Shown piece by piece: positions 16,245 through 25,822 of a DNA stretch of 64,000 nt (its first letter is position 1; each line of letters opens with the position of its first letter). The position numbers were made by a program, and so were the translations under genes. Source of the DNA: Streptomyces sp. NBC_01750 (lineage in GTDB: Bacteria > Actinomycetota > Actinomycetes > Streptomycetales > Streptomycetaceae). Below the pieces are notes generated by a model. The model ran no database searches. It was not told the DNA's origin and saw only the letters and a list, made by a program, of their open reading frames with translations. The DNA is taken from contig NZ_CP109137.1 of the NCBI RefSeq assembly GCF_035918095.1, positions 4,342,001-4,406,000 on the forward strand, written 5' to 3'.

Positions 16245-17462
16245 TCACCCGCTCAACATCGCCGCGCCCATGATCCGGTCCACGCTTTCGTCCGAGAAGA
16301 AGTCCGCCGGCGACGTGACACCGGCCGCCACTCTGGCGAAGGCGTCCATCGCCGGACGGCTCTGCGACACCGCACCGAGCAGTTGCTGCAGCTCGGGCGG
16401 TGGCGGATCCAGCGCAGCGAGCTCGGCGGTGAACTCGTACATCGGCATGACCTGGGTGTCCCTGCTCTCCTGGTAGTCATGCATGGCCGCGTCGAACGTC
16501 CGGCTGCCGGTGAAGGTCTCGTCGAGCGCCCGCGCACACAGTTCCGCGTCCCTGAACGCGTCCTGAATGCCCTGGGCGGTGATGAAGTCCTTGAGGTAGC
16601 CGGCGTCGCCGACCAGTGCCCAGCCGGGTCCGTACGGCTGCCGGAAGAAATTGGGCACCGCCATTCCGACAAGTCGTTCCACACGAGCGGCCGAGCCGGC
16701 CCGTTCGGCGAACGACGGGACCAGCGCCATGGTGGCCAGGTAACCGGCCTCGATGTCCGCACGGTTGGCCTCGAAGTCGCGGATCGGCAGCCCGCAGATG
16801 ACGACGGTCCGGTCGTCATTGGTGGGCCATGCGGCGAATGCCCGGTCGGGCCGTACGTAGGTCTCGAACCGCCCTTCCATCGGCAGCCCCGTCCAGTAGG
16901 AGTAGTAGCTGCACTGGAGCTTCGGCTTCTCGGCGTACCGGACGGCGCCGACGGCCTTCGCGACCAGTGAGTTGATGCCGTCGGCCCCGACGACGACCCG
17001 GGCGTACTCCGTGACGCTCCTCCCGCCCGCGCTGTGGCCCCTGATCCCCGTGACGGTGTCCCCCTCGATCACGAGGTTCTCGACGGTGAAGCCTTCGCGC
17101 ACCTCCGCGCCCGACTCGGCCGCTGCATCGATCAGGATCTTGTCCAGGACCGTACGGCGCGGTGCGTACGCGGCCCGGAACCCATTGCCGGCCGGCGATC
17201 CCTCGATGGTGAAGTGCCCGAAGTCGAAGGAGTAGGTGTCGATCGCCGGGCAGCCGCTCGCGATCACCTGGGGCAGAAGTCCCCAGCTGTCCAGTGCGGC
17301 GAGTCCTGGCGGATGGACGAGGTGAGTGGAGACCGTGTCGCTCGGGAACGTCGCCCTGTCGACCACAAGCACCCGGTAGCCCCGGCGGGCCAGGAGCATC
17401 GCTGTGGGTGCGCCGGCGCAGCGGGCCCCGACGACCACGGCGTCGTAAACGTGTTTCGACAT
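16245..17462 (-). CDS. FAD-dependent oxidoreductase (monooxygenase-like)
   Basis: The 405-residue enzyme has an N-terminal dinucleotide-binding fold (DAVVVGARCAGAPTAMLLAR, then YRVLVVDR). It also has the second FAD motif near residues 285-300 (WALVGDAGYLKDFITAQGIQ) typical of class A flavoprotein monooxygenases and geranylgeranyl-reductase-like proteins. The substrate is not evident. ATG 17462 is supported by GAGAGG 6 bases upstream. The LuxR-type regulator gene lies directly upstream on the same strand, about 195 bases away, and may control it. Confidence 0.85.
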   Translation of the reverse strand: MSKHVYDAVVVGARCAGAPTAMLLARRGYRVLVVDRATFPSDTVSTHLVHPPGLAALDSWGLLPQVIASGCPAIDTYSFDFGHFTIEGSPAGNGFRAAYAPRRTVLDKILIDAAAESGAEVREGFTVENLVIEGDTVTGIRGHSAGGRSVTEYARVVVGADGINSLVAKAVGAVRYAEKPKLQCSYYSYWTGLPMEGRFETYVRPDRAFAAWPTNDDRTVVICGLPIRDFEANRADIEAGYLATMALVPSFAERAGSAARVERLVGMAVPNFFRQPYGPGWALVGDAGYLKDFITAQGIQDAFRDAELCARALDETFTGSRTFDAAMHDYQESRDTQVMPMYEFTAELAALDPPPPELQQLLGAVSQSRPAMDAFARVAAGVTSPADFFSDESVDRIMGAAMLSG

Positions 17463-17612
17463 GACGTCACCTCTCACGGCGAGGAGGGATTCATCGACGA
17501 AAACGCTAGCGGGCAGGCAGGGTGCGGTGCTTCCCGCGAACGTCCACTCCCGGGCATGGGTATTTCTTCGTAGGCGCCGGATGAGGCTGCCCGCCGGACG
17601 AGGCATTGCCAT

Positions 17613-17668
17613 CGGACCGGACCGTGCCGTCAGACCAGACCGGACCGGACCTTGCCGTCAGACCAGAC
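17613..17668. repeat. 28-bp tandem duplication at the LuxR gene end
   Basis: Bases 17613-17640 and 17641-17668 are direct neighbours, identical over 28 bases except one (G/T). The second copy contains the stop codon and last codons of the LuxR-type gene. The duplication lies in the gap before the FAD oxidoreductase gene. It looks like a recent slip or duplication. Confidence 0.85.
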
Positions 17669-19295
17669 CGTGCTGATGGGCGTACGCCGTGGCCGCCGAG
17701 CGCGATGAGACGCCGAGCTTGACGAAGATGTTGCTGAGGTGACGGGCGACCGTCTTCTCGCTCAGGAACAGGTCGTCCGCGATGGCCCGGTTCGACTTCC
17801 CCACCGCCAGATGACGCAGTACTTCCCGCTCGCGCGCCGTGAGCAGACTCGCCGCTCTGGTCTCCGCCTTGAGGGCAAGCTGCTCGGCACGAAGCAGGTC
17901 CGGAGCGGCGCCCAGCTCCCGGAAGACGGATTTGGCGGCCTCGATCTCCAGCCGGGCGGTGATCTCGTCGCCGGTCTCCCTGCAGGACAGCCCGATCAGC
18001 AGCCGGGCCCGCGCGGCGTCGTACGGTGCGTCGAGTTCGCGGAAGGTCGCCACGGCACGGCCGAGCACCGCCTGCGCGCCGCGCGCCTCACCGGCGGCCA
18101 GCAGCACCGACCCCTTCGCCTGCGCGCTGATCGCGTTCAGCAGGGGAGCGTCCAGGGTCTCGGCCACCGCGGCCAGTTCCTCTTCGGCGGTCCGTGCGTC
18201 CTCAGTCCTGCCCGCGGCCAGCATGATCTCGATGTAGGCCGGCAGGATCCGGCACCGCGACGCCTGGTCGCCGGCGCCGTCGAGCGCCGTACGGATCGCG
18301 TGTACGGCGGCTCGTACATCTCCCGCGGCAAGGAGCACCAGCGCCAGTCCCGGCTGGGCGGTGTGTCCGAGTCTGCTGGCCTCACGGTAGGCCTGGTCCG
18401 CCTTCCCGTGCTCGCCGAGCAGCCGGTGGAGCTCACCGAGCTGGTAGTAGGCGGCGTCGGCGGACCGTGCGGTCGGCATGGAGCGCAGCCAGCGGCACGC
18501 GTGGCCGGCCTCGTCCAGAGCGTCCGCCCAGTCGCCGTGCAACCGCATGATCTCGATACGGTGCGCCAGGCACACACCGCGGTACGGCACCACCCTCTGC
18601 TGCGACGCACACCATCGGGACAGCTCGGCCGTCCACTCGCGGGCCCGGCGCAGGTCGAAGATCTCATGACAGGCCGCGATCACCGCGCAGTACGCGAGTC
18701 CGGAGACGACCGGGGACACCTCGCCGGCCGTCACCGCGACCATAGCCTCGTCCAGGAGCTCGACCCCTTCTCCCACCTCACCGAGCCGGATCAGGCTCTC
18801 GCCGACGGTGACCATGGCGAAGGCCAGCAGGTCGCGGTCCCCGAACCGCGTCGCACACGCCAGAGCCCGCTCGGCGACGGCCTTGGCGTTGGCCGTATCC
18901 CCGGAGAAGTGACTCTGCAGGCCTTCCAGGGCCAGCAGATATCCCTCCTCCACGCAGCCAGGCCGCTCGGCATCGAGCAGCCGGCGTCCCCTTGCCATCC
19001 AGCCCGTACTGCGGGACCACTCACCGCTCAACACCAGGTCGAGGCCCAGCCAGAACACGCACCGGACGGCCCGCGGCACCTCGCCGCGGCTCAGCCAGGC
19101 ATGGTGGGCCCTCGCCCACACCTCGTCGCTCTCGGTATCTCTACCGGTCATGTGGGCGGCAAGCGCGAGCCGCTCGAGGTCGTCGGGATCGAGCGGATGC
19201 TGCCCGTCGGCCGCCGACAGGACCGTGTACGCATCCCCCCACGCGTGCCGCGACAGTGCTTCGCCGGCAGACTGCCGCGCTGCGACTGAGTGCAT
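17658..19295 (-). CDS. LuxR-family regulator with TPR-like repeats
   Basis: This 545-residue protein lacks an ATPase (LAL) domain. Residues about 10-470 are tandem helical TPR-like repeats, with many AxxLGE/LLxAGxxxxA patterns such as LGELHRLLGEHGKADQAYRE. The C-terminal 60 residues form a LuxR helix-turn-helix: LTAREREVLRHLAVGKSNRA, then ADDLFLSEKTVARHLSNIF. It likely activates nearby genes upon a protein or ligand signal. The FAD oxidoreductase downstream is the obvious target, and the HhH-GPD gene is divergent. The start is ATG 19295 with a poor ribosome binding site. The last codons lie in a 28-bp tandem repeat. Confidence 0.9.
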   Translation of the reverse strand: MHSVAARQSAGEALSRHAWGDAYTVLSAADGQHPLDPDDLERLALAAHMTGRDTESDEVWARAHHAWLSRGEVPRAVRCVFWLGLDLVLSGEWSRSTGWMARGRRLLDAERPGCVEEGYLLALEGLQSHFSGDTANAKAVAERALACATRFGDRDLLAFAMVTVGESLIRLGEVGEGVELLDEAMVAVTAGEVSPVVSGLAYCAVIAACHEIFDLRRAREWTAELSRWCASQQRVVPYRGVCLAHRIEIMRLHGDWADALDEAGHACRWLRSMPTARSADAAYYQLGELHRLLGEHGKADQAYREASRLGHTAQPGLALVLLAAGDVRAAVHAIRTALDGAGDQASRCRILPAYIEIMLAAGRTEDARTAEEELAAVAETLDAPLLNAISAQAKGSVLLAAGEARGAQAVLGRAVATFRELDAPYDAARARLLIGLSCRETGDEITARLEIEAAKSVFRELGAAPDLLRAEQLALKAETRAASLLTAREREVLRHLAVGKSNRAIADDLFLSEKTVARHLSNIFVKLGVSSRSAATAYAHQHGLV

Positions 19296-19549
19296 GTATC
19301 CACTGTCCCAGCATCCGCGGAACGAGGGAAAGCATCCTCATCCAACAGATCTCGGCAGCTCCCGGCAGGCTTACCCGACGCTGCCGCCGTACCTCGCGTC
19401 GCGGACCATGGACGAAGGGCTCGAACCGGGAGGCCCCGGCACACAGCCCGGCCGGAGCCGGAGCCCGAGCCCGTCGCACAGCCCACCCGATCGACCCGAT
19501 CGCCCGCGTGGGACTGGCGGCACGTCAGCGACCGGGTGATCATCGTGAC

Positions 19550-20134
19550 ATGAGCCCCACGATTCATCTCGCCCAGCAGCCCGAGGCCGACGAGCTGCTC
19601 AGCCGCAGTCCGCTCGCCGCGCTGATCGGCATGCTGCTCGACCAGCAGGTCCCGATGGAGTGGGCGTTCTCCGGCCCTTACACCATCGCGCAGCGCATGG
19701 GCGCCGACGATCTCGATGCAGCCCGGATCGCCGCGTACGACCCGGATGCCTTCGCCGAGCTGCTGAAGGAGAAGCCCGCCGTCCACCGCTATCCGGGAAG
19801 CATGGCCAAGCGGGTGCAGCAGCTGTGCCAGTACCTGGCCGACGAGTACGACGGCGACGCGAGCGCCGTCTGGCGTGATGTGGAGACCGGGGAGGAACTG
19901 CTGGCGCGGCTGAAGGCGCTGCCCGGCTACGGCGAGCAGAAGGCGAAGATCTTCCTGGCGCTGCTGGGCAAGCAGTTCGGGGTACAGCCCAGGGGATGGC
20001 GCGAGGCGGCCGGAGCGTACGGCGAGAAGGGCTACCGCTCGGCGGCCGACATCACCGGTCCCGAGTCACTCGCCAAGGTGCGCGAGCACAAGCAGGAGAT
20101 GAAACGCGCCGCCAAGGCGGCGAAGAAGGCCTGA
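19550..20134 (+). CDS. HhH-GPD base-excision repair-type protein
   Basis: The 194-residue protein fits the HhH-GPD superfamily. It has a helical start with PLAALIGMLLDQQVPMEWAF and then the helix-hairpin-helix RLKALPGYGEQKAKIFLALL. That motif binds the DNA backbone in DNA glycosylases. The usual catalytic Asp after the hairpin and a Fe-S cluster are not evident, so glycosylase activity is unproven. The C-terminus is Lys-rich. It is divergent from the LuxR gene over 254 bases. Confidence 0.85.
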   Translation: MSPTIHLAQQPEADELLSRSPLAALIGMLLDQQVPMEWAFSGPYTIAQRMGADDLDAARIAAYDPDAFAELLKEKPAVHRYPGSMAKRVQQLCQYLADEYDGDASAVWRDVETGEELLARLKALPGYGEQKAKIFLALLGKQFGVQPRGWREAAGAYGEKGYRSAADITGPESLAKVREHKQEMKRAAKAAKKA

Positions 20135-20258
20135 AACACGGCGTGTTGAAGTGGATTGATCACCTCCTGGTGTCAATGCAGACAAATGCGCCGTGAGTTG
20201 GGGCACAACTGTTCACAGAACTCGCAGAGATCGCTAACTTCCCCTCAACCTCGTAAAC

Positions 20259-21830
20259 ATGGGAAGGACCTCTGTGAAGGCAACCCATCGCAGAGCCGTG
20301 GCCACTCTGGCCGCAGCCGCACTCGCGACCCCGCTCCTGCTGGCATCCGCCTCCCCCTCCGCAGCCCGCCAGAACCCCGGCGAACAGGCGGCCAAGGACG
20401 CAGCGAAGCTCGCCAGGAAACTGGTCGAGAAGTCGTCCGCCGAGGACGCGTTCCAGCACCTGAAGAAGTTCCAGCAGATAGCCGACACCACCGACGGCAA
20501 CCGCGCCGCCGGGACGCTCGGGCACGACGCCTCCGCCGCGTACGTCTATCAGCAGCTGAAGAAGTACGGCTACGACGTCTCGTACCAGCAGTTCGACTTC
20601 ATCTACACCGAGACGCAGGTCGAGAAGTTCTCCGTGATCTCGCCCGCGCCGCGCGCCGTCGAGATCAAGGCGATGACGTACACCAAGTCCACTCCGGTGG
20701 GCGGCATCAAGGCCTCTCTGGCCGCCGTGCCGGTGGATGCGACCACCGGCTGCGAGCCGGCCGACTACGCCTCGGGGACCTTCACCGGAAAGATCGCGCT
20801 GATCAAGCGCGGCGGCTGCACCTTCGGCGAGAAGCAGGCCGCCGCGGCCGGTGCCGGCGCGGTCGGCGCGGTCATTTACAACAACACCGACGGCGCGCTG
20901 TCGGGCACCCTCGGCGACCCGGCCACCGGCCGGATACCGACCGGCGGAATCACCAGGGCCGAGGGCGAGCAGCTCGCCACCGACGTCGCCAAGGGCCCGG
21001 TGGACATCTCCTTCGAGATCCGCCAGCTGCAGCAGAAGCGCTCCACCAACAACGTCATCGCGGAGACCCGTGGCGGCAACGCCGCCAACACCGTGATGCT
21101 CGGCGCGCACCTCGACTCGGTCACTGCGGGCCCCGGCATCAACGACAACGGCTCCGGCTCTGCCGGACTCCTCGAAGTCGCCCAGGAACTGGCCAAGTCC
21201 AAGGCAAAGCCGGCCAACAAGGTCCGCTTCGCATGGTGGTCGGCGGAGGAGAACGGCCTGCTCGGCTCGGAGGCGTACGTCGCCCAGCTGAGCTCGCTGG
21301 GCAAGAAGGAGATCAAGCTCTACCTGAACTTCGACATGATCGCCTCGCCGAACTACGGGCTCTTCGTCTACGACGGCGACGACTCCGACGGCGTGGGCTC
21401 GGGCCCCGGCCCGGCCGGCTCGGCCCAACTCGAGCGTGACATCAACGAGTTCCTCGACAAGCAGGGCAAGCCGCACGAGGGCACCGACTTCACGGGCCGC
21501 TCGGACTACGGCCCGTTCATCGAGGTCGGCATCCCGTCCGGAGGTACGTTCACGGGCGCCGAGGGCATCAAGACGGCGGCCCAGGCAGCGAAGTTCGGCG
21601 GCACGGCCGGGGTGGCGTACGACTCCTGCTACCACGCCAAGTGCGACAACATCAGCAACATCGACATGAAGGCGTTCGCCGTCAACATCGGCGTCATCGC
21701 CCATGCGGTGGGCACGTACGCCCACGACCTGAGCTCGCTGCGCAAGCCGGTCGTCACGGTCCCGACGGGTGGTGAAGCAGGCAGCGGCGGCGGCCTGCAC
21801 GACGGTCACGACCACGACGTGACCGAGTAG
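20259..21830 (+). CDS. Secreted M28 aminopeptidase with PA domain
   Basis: This 523-residue exported protein has a signal peptide (about 1-36, ending ASASPSAA). A PA domain (about 140-240, with GKIALIKRGGCTFGEK) is inserted before the M28 zinc-peptidase core. Zinc ligands and catalytic residues are visible in order: GAHLDSV, GINDNGSG, SAEENGLLGSEA, NFDMIASP and SCYHAKCDN. It resembles Streptomyces aminopeptidase S-type enzymes that remove N-terminal residues from extracellular peptides. A His/Asp-rich tail (GHDHDV) could bind metal. The gene is monocistronic and ends at a strong bidirectional terminator. Confidence 0.92.
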   Translation: MGRTSVKATHRRAVATLAAAALATPLLLASASPSAARQNPGEQAAKDAAKLARKLVEKSSAEDAFQHLKKFQQIADTTDGNRAAGTLGHDASAAYVYQQLKKYGYDVSYQQFDFIYTETQVEKFSVISPAPRAVEIKAMTYTKSTPVGGIKASLAAVPVDATTGCEPADYASGTFTGKIALIKRGGCTFGEKQAAAAGAGAVGAVIYNNTDGALSGTLGDPATGRIPTGGITRAEGEQLATDVAKGPVDISFEIRQLQQKRSTNNVIAETRGGNAANTVMLGAHLDSVTAGPGINDNGSGSAGLLEVAQELAKSKAKPANKVRFAWWSAEENGLLGSEAYVAQLSSLGKKEIKLYLNFDMIASPNYGLFVYDGDDSDGVGSGPGPAGSAQLERDINEFLDKQGKPHEGTDFTGRSDYGPFIEVGIPSGGTFTGAEGIKTAAQAAKFGGTAGVAYDSCYHAKCDNISNIDMKAFAVNIGVIAHAVGTYAHDLSSLRKPVVTVPTGGEAGSGGGLHDGHDHDVTE

Positions 21831-21839
21831 GTTCGCGCT

Positions 21840-21891
21840 GTCCTCGGTCGCCGGACGGGCCTGGAATCAAGCCCGTCCGGCGACCGAGGAC
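21840..21891. terminator. Perfect 21-bp hairpin between convergent genes
   Basis: The arms 21840-21860 and 21871-21891 are exact inverse complements (starting GTCCTCGGTCGCC) around a 10-base loop. It serves the M28 peptidase gene and the convergent HerA-like gene. Confidence 0.85.
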
Positions 21892-21952
21892 GAACCTGCT
21901 GCCGGACCGGAGGAGACGGGGCCGCCTATACAGCCACCGCGCCCCTCAAGGG

Positions 21953-23606
21953 CTACCGCCTGCGGCGCGCCGTGCCGAACAGGGACCGTGAGATCTCGCG
22001 TCCCAGCTGCGTCCCCACCGATCGCGCCAGCGACCGGAAGATCCCGCTGCCCACCACCTGCTGGGCGAGCGACTCCTCCTGCTTCTGCGGGGCCTTGGGC
22101 GCCCTGGCCGCCTCGGTCTCTTTCGCCTCCTCCCCCGCCCGCACCGCCGCCGCCTCCGCCGCTTCCGCCGCCTGCTGCTCGGCAGTCAGCTTCTCGTACG
22201 CCGACTCCCGGTCGACCGCCTCCGCATAGCGCGAGTACAGCGGCGAGGACTTCACCGCCTCGTCCAGGGCCGCCACGTCGATCGGGCCCATCAGCGACTG
22301 CGGGGCGCGCAGACGGGTCGCCGCGACCGGCGTCGGAGCGCCCTTGTCGCTGAGCACGGTGATTACCGCCTCGCCCGTGCCGAGCCCCGTCAGCACCTCC
22401 TCCAGGTCGTACGGCGAGTCCGGGAAGGTCTTCACCGTCGCCTTCAGCGCCTTCGCGTCGTCCGGGGTGAAGGCGCGCACCGCGTGCTGCACCCGGCTGC
22501 CGAGCTGCGCCAGCACATCCCCCGGTACATCTTTCGGCGTCTGCGTGACAAAGAAGACGCCAACCCCTTTCGAGCGAATCAGCCGCACCGTCTGCGTGAT
22601 CGACTCGAGGAACGCCTTCGACGCCCCGTTGAAGAGCAGATGCGCCTCGTCGAAGAAGAACACCAGCTTCGGTTTCTCGACATCACCGATCTCGGGAAGG
22701 TCGTGGAAGAGGTCGCGAGCAGCCACATCAGAAACGTCGAGAACAGCTGCGGCTTGTCCTGCACGGCGGCCAGCTCCAGTACGGACACGAGCCCGCGCCC
22801 GTCCGCAGCAGCTCACTCGTGTCGAACTCCGGCTCGGCGAAGAAGCCACCCGCGCCCTGCTGCTCGAAGGCGGTGAGCGCGCGCAGGATGACCCCGGCGG
22901 TGACCGTGGAGAGTCCGCCGATGTTCTTGAGCTCCGCCTTCCCGGTGTCCGACACGAGGAAGGCGACCACGGCCCGCAGATCCTTGAGATCCACCAGCTC
23001 CAGACCCTTGGAATCGGCGTAGTGGAAGATCAGCCCGAGTGACTGCTCCTGCGTCCGGTTGAGCTGGAGCACCTTGGAGAGCAGTACGGGGCCGAAGCTG
23101 GTGACCGTCGCGCGCAGCGGAATACCTGGGCCGATGCCGCCGAGGCCGTAGAACTCGCAGGGGAATCCCTTGGCCTCCCACGCCTGCCCGACCTGCCCGG
23201 CGCGCTCCTGGACCTTCGCGCCCGACTCGCCCGAGGCCGAGATGCCGGAGACATCACCCTTGATGTCGGCGAGGAAGACGGGCACGCCGTTCGCGGAGAG
23301 CTGCTCGGCGATCAGCTGGAGGGTCTTGGTCTTTCCGGTGCCGGTGGCGCCGGCGACCAGACCGTGCCGGTTGAGCATCGACAGCGGGATACGGATCTGG
23401 GCCTCGGGTCGGCACCGGTCGTCCCAGAGCAGGGCTCCGAGGTCCAGTGCGGCCCGGGTGAGGGCATATCCGGCGGCGATCTCCTGCGCGGGCTGCGGCA
23501 GCGCGGACCCCGCGTCCGCCGCGGCGGACGCGGCCTCATCCGTCCCGGACATATCTGCGGGCGTTTCCGCTTCCGGCGCCTTCGGCCGCTGTTCGCCGGC
23601 GCTCAT
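21953..23606 (-). pseudogene. HerA-like (DUF853) ATPase with two frameshifts
   Basis: Read across three frames, this is a full-length HerA/DUF853-type P-loop ATPase. The Walker A motif GATGTGKT occurs in the first frame (start ATG 23606), and the Walker B-like FFFDEAHLLF in the last. The frame breaks near 22800, after SELLRTGA. A middle frame then carries VSVLELAAVQDKPQLFSTFL. It breaks again near 22712, where one G seems missing from LLADLFHDLPEIGD. All residues flanking the breaks match the family, so the gene is either newly inactivated or the sequence has errors there. The family is linked to DNA translocation, and is conserved in streptomycetes. A His/Ala-rich coiled C-terminus follows. 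Confidence 0.75.
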
Positions 23607-23701
23607 GGCAGCCCCCAATTTCCGGTATGCATCATTTTGCCCAGCATTGCACTGGCGTCGCGTGGCTGCGCCGACGGCCGCTTGCCCGGTAGGCTTTCCG
23701 T

Positions 23702-23998
23702 GTGATCTTCAAGCGCATCGGTAACGGGCGGCCGTATCCCGACCATGGCCGGGAAAGCACCCGGCAGTGGGCGGATGTCGCGCCGCGCCCGGTCCGCCTC
23801 GATCAGCTCGTGACCACCAAGGGCCAGCTGGACCTGGAAACGCTGCTCGCCGAGGACTCCACGTTTTACGGCGACCTCTTCGCCCATGTCGTGAAGTGGC
23901 AGGGCGACCTCTATCTGGAGGACGGCCTGCACCGCGCCGTGCGTGCGGCGCTGCAGCAGCGCCAGGTACTGCACGCCCGCGTTCTCGAACTGGGCTGA
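23702..23998 (+). CDS. Conserved small protein of the VapB-annotated type
   Basis: This 98-residue protein starts at GTG 23702 and reads IFKRIGNGRPYPDHGRES, with a core of VRLDQLVTTKGQLDLETLLA. It is highly conserved next to the LytR_C gene and upp in streptomycetes, where it is often labelled a VapB-family antitoxin. No PIN-domain toxin is adjacent, so a toxin-antitoxin role is doubtful. It is divergent from the HerA-like gene. Confidence 0.7.
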   Translation: MIFKRIGNGRPYPDHGRESTRQWADVAPRPVRLDQLVTTKGQLDLETLLAEDSTFYGDLFAHVVKWQGDLYLEDGLHRAVRAALQQRQVLHARVLELG

Positions 23999-24117
23999 GC
24001 CCGGGACCGGTCTGACGGCCGGCCCGACTGAGCCTTTCGGGCCCTTTCGGGACCCTACGGACGCAATCGATTGATCATCTAGTAGGCATTGGCACCGGCC
24101 CGCATTACGCTGCGCTC

Positions 24118-24738
24118 ATGAGCATGCTCACTCCCCCCGGCATGGGCGGAAAGTACCGCATCACGGGCGACACTTACCCGCGTATGCGTCGCCCTCGCAA
24201 CCGCCGCAGGATCGTCACCGCGGTCATCGCCGGGGCAGTCGCCCTCGGCCTGGCCGGCTGGGGAACGCTGCAGCTCATCGACGTCTTCGCGGGCGACTCC
24301 AAGACATCCGCGGGCAGCCGCAAGACGGACTGCAAGCCCGCGCCGGGGCTGTCGGCCGCGCCCCCGGCGCCCAAGCCGGGCCAGATCACGGTGAACGTCT
24401 ACAACGCGACCCCGCGCGGCGGCCTCGCCAAGGCGGCGGCCGACGAGCTGAAAAGACGCGGCTTCGCCATCGGCAAGGTGGGCAACGCCCCGGCGGCGTA
24501 CGACAAGAAGGTCCCGGGCACGGCCATACTGCTGGGCGCTCCCAACGCGTACGAGGGCGCCTTCCGCGTGCTCGGCACCCAGCTCCGGGGCAGCCTGCTG
24601 AAGACCGACACCCGCGAGACGGCGGATGTCGACCTGATCATCGGCACGGCGTTCAAGACCCTGGATGCGAAGAAGGACGCCGACGCGGCTCTGGCCACCC
24701 TGGCCAATCCCGCTCCGGCGCCCTCCAGGAAGTGCTGA
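24118..24738 (+). CDS. LytR_C domain membrane protein
   Basis: The 206-residue protein has a short basic N-terminal cytoplasmic part, one membrane helix (about 32-55, VTAVIAGAVALGLAGWGTL) and an extracytoplasmic LytR_C domain. That domain has the typical ITVNVYNATPRGGLAKAAAD and VDLIIGTAFKTL. The domain occurs at the end of cell-wall polymer ligases (LCP proteins), but here stands alone with no LCP catalytic domain. It is likely envelope-associated. upp follows convergently after 7 bases. Confidence 0.85.
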   Translation: MSMLTPPGMGGKYRITGDTYPRMRRPRNRRRIVTAVIAGAVALGLAGWGTLQLIDVFAGDSKTSAGSRKTDCKPAPGLSAAPPAPKPGQITVNVYNATPRGGLAKAAADELKRRGFAIGKVGNAPAAYDKKVPGTAILLGAPNAYEGAFRVLGTQLRGSLLKTDTRETADVDLIIGTAFKTLDAKKDADAALATLANPAPAPSRKC

Positions 24739-24745
24739 GGAATCC

Positions 24746-25381
24746 CTAGTCCACGGTCCCGTACATGCGGTCGCCCGCGTCGCCCAGGCCCGGCACGATG
24801 TAGCCGTGTTCGTTGAGCCGCTCATCGACCGAGGCGGTGACCACGGTGACCGGCGTGCCCGCCAGCTCGCGCTCCATCACCTCGACGCCCTCCGGCGCCG
24901 CGAGCAGCACGACCGCGGTCACATCGTCAGCGCCGCGCTTGATCAGCTCCCGGATCGCCGCGACCAGCGTGCCGCCGGTGGCCAGCATCGGGTCGAGCAC
25001 GTACACCTGGCGGCCCGAAAGGTCCTCGGGCATCCGCGTCGCGTACGTCGACGCCTCCAGGGTCTCCTCGTTACGGATCATCCCGAGGAAGCCCACTTCG
25101 GCGGTCGGCAGCAGCCGGACCATGCCCTCGAGCATTCCCAGGCCGGCCCGCAGGATCGGCACCACCAGCGGGCGCGGGTGCGAGAGCTTCACGCCCGTCG
25201 TCCCGGTCACCGGGGTCTCGATGTCGACCTGCTCGGTGCGCACGTCCCTGGTGGCCTCGTACGCGAGCAGGGTGACCAGCTCATCGGCGAGGCGCCGGAA
25301 GGTCGGGGAGTCGGTGCGCTTGTCGCGCAGCGTGGTGAGTTTGTGCGCCACCAGCGGGTGGTCGACGACATGGATCCGCAT
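24746..25381 (-). CDS. upp: Uracil phosphoribosyltransferase
   Basis: The 211-residue enzyme converts uracil and PRPP to UMP in pyrimidine salvage. It has the PRPP-binding loop [18 protein letters not shown] and the uracil-binding end [18 protein letters not shown] typical of Upp. ATG 25381 gives the standard length and start ([20 protein letters not shown]). The longer upstream frame is not coding. The gene is convergent with the LytR_C gene and divergent from a small conserved gene. The neighbourhood (tadA, sigma factors) matches the upp locus of other streptomycetes. Confidence 0.96.
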   Translation of the reverse strand: MRIHVVDHPLVAHKLTTLRDKRTDSPTFRRLADELVTLLAYEATRDVRTEQVDIETPVTGTTGVKLSHPRPLVVPILRAGLGMLEGMVRLLPTAEVGFLGMIRNEETLEASTYATRMPEDLSGRQVYVLDPMLATGGTLVAAIRELIKRGADDVTAVVLLAAPEGVEVMERELAGTPVTVVTASVDERLNEHGYIVPGLGDAGDRMYGTVD

Positions 25382-25497
25382 GCGCACAACAGTATCCCGC
25401 TCGCTTTGAGCCACGGTCCGGAGGGAAGGTGGAAGAGGTCCCTCCCAGGCCGCAGGGCAGAGGGGGAATACGGACCAACCGTGGGGTGGTGTGGCCG

Positions 25498-25683
25498 ATG
25501 CAGGAGCCTGAACGGGAACAGCACGACATCGGACCCGAGAGCGATGCGGAGCGCAGGCAGCGACGCGCCCAGTTCCTTCGCGAATTGGGCGAGGCCAAGG
25601 CACTGCGCGACCGAGTCCAGCCCCGACGGGCCCGAGCGGCCCGGATGCGCCAGCAAATGCGTATGCGGACGTTCCGCTGGTAG
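25498..25683 (+). CDS. Small conserved basic protein
   Basis: This 61-residue protein starts [20 protein letters not shown]. It is almost entirely charged helix, ending in an Arg/Met-rich tail ([14 protein letters not shown]). GGGGTGG precedes the ATG. The composition suggests a nucleic-acid-associated or scaffold helix. No family is recognised. It lies between upp and the tRNA deaminase genes. Confidence 0.5.
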   Translation: MQEPEREQHDIGPESDAERRQRRAQFLRELGEAKALRDRVQPRRARAARMRQQMRMRTFRW

Positions 25684-25822
25684 CCCTCCTCGTAAGAACT
25701 GATGGCCGACGCAACGACGGAAGACCTCTCGCATCGGGCTCGTTTCTGCCACGATTCCGAGTGGGCGGGGCTCAAAGCCAGCACCGCCGGTCGTCACACC
25801 TCTGATCAGTGGGAGAGTCACG

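Noticed and set aside
23702..23998. Toxin-antitoxin locus at the VapB-annotated-type gene
   Set aside because: No PIN-domain or other toxin gene is adjacent on either side.
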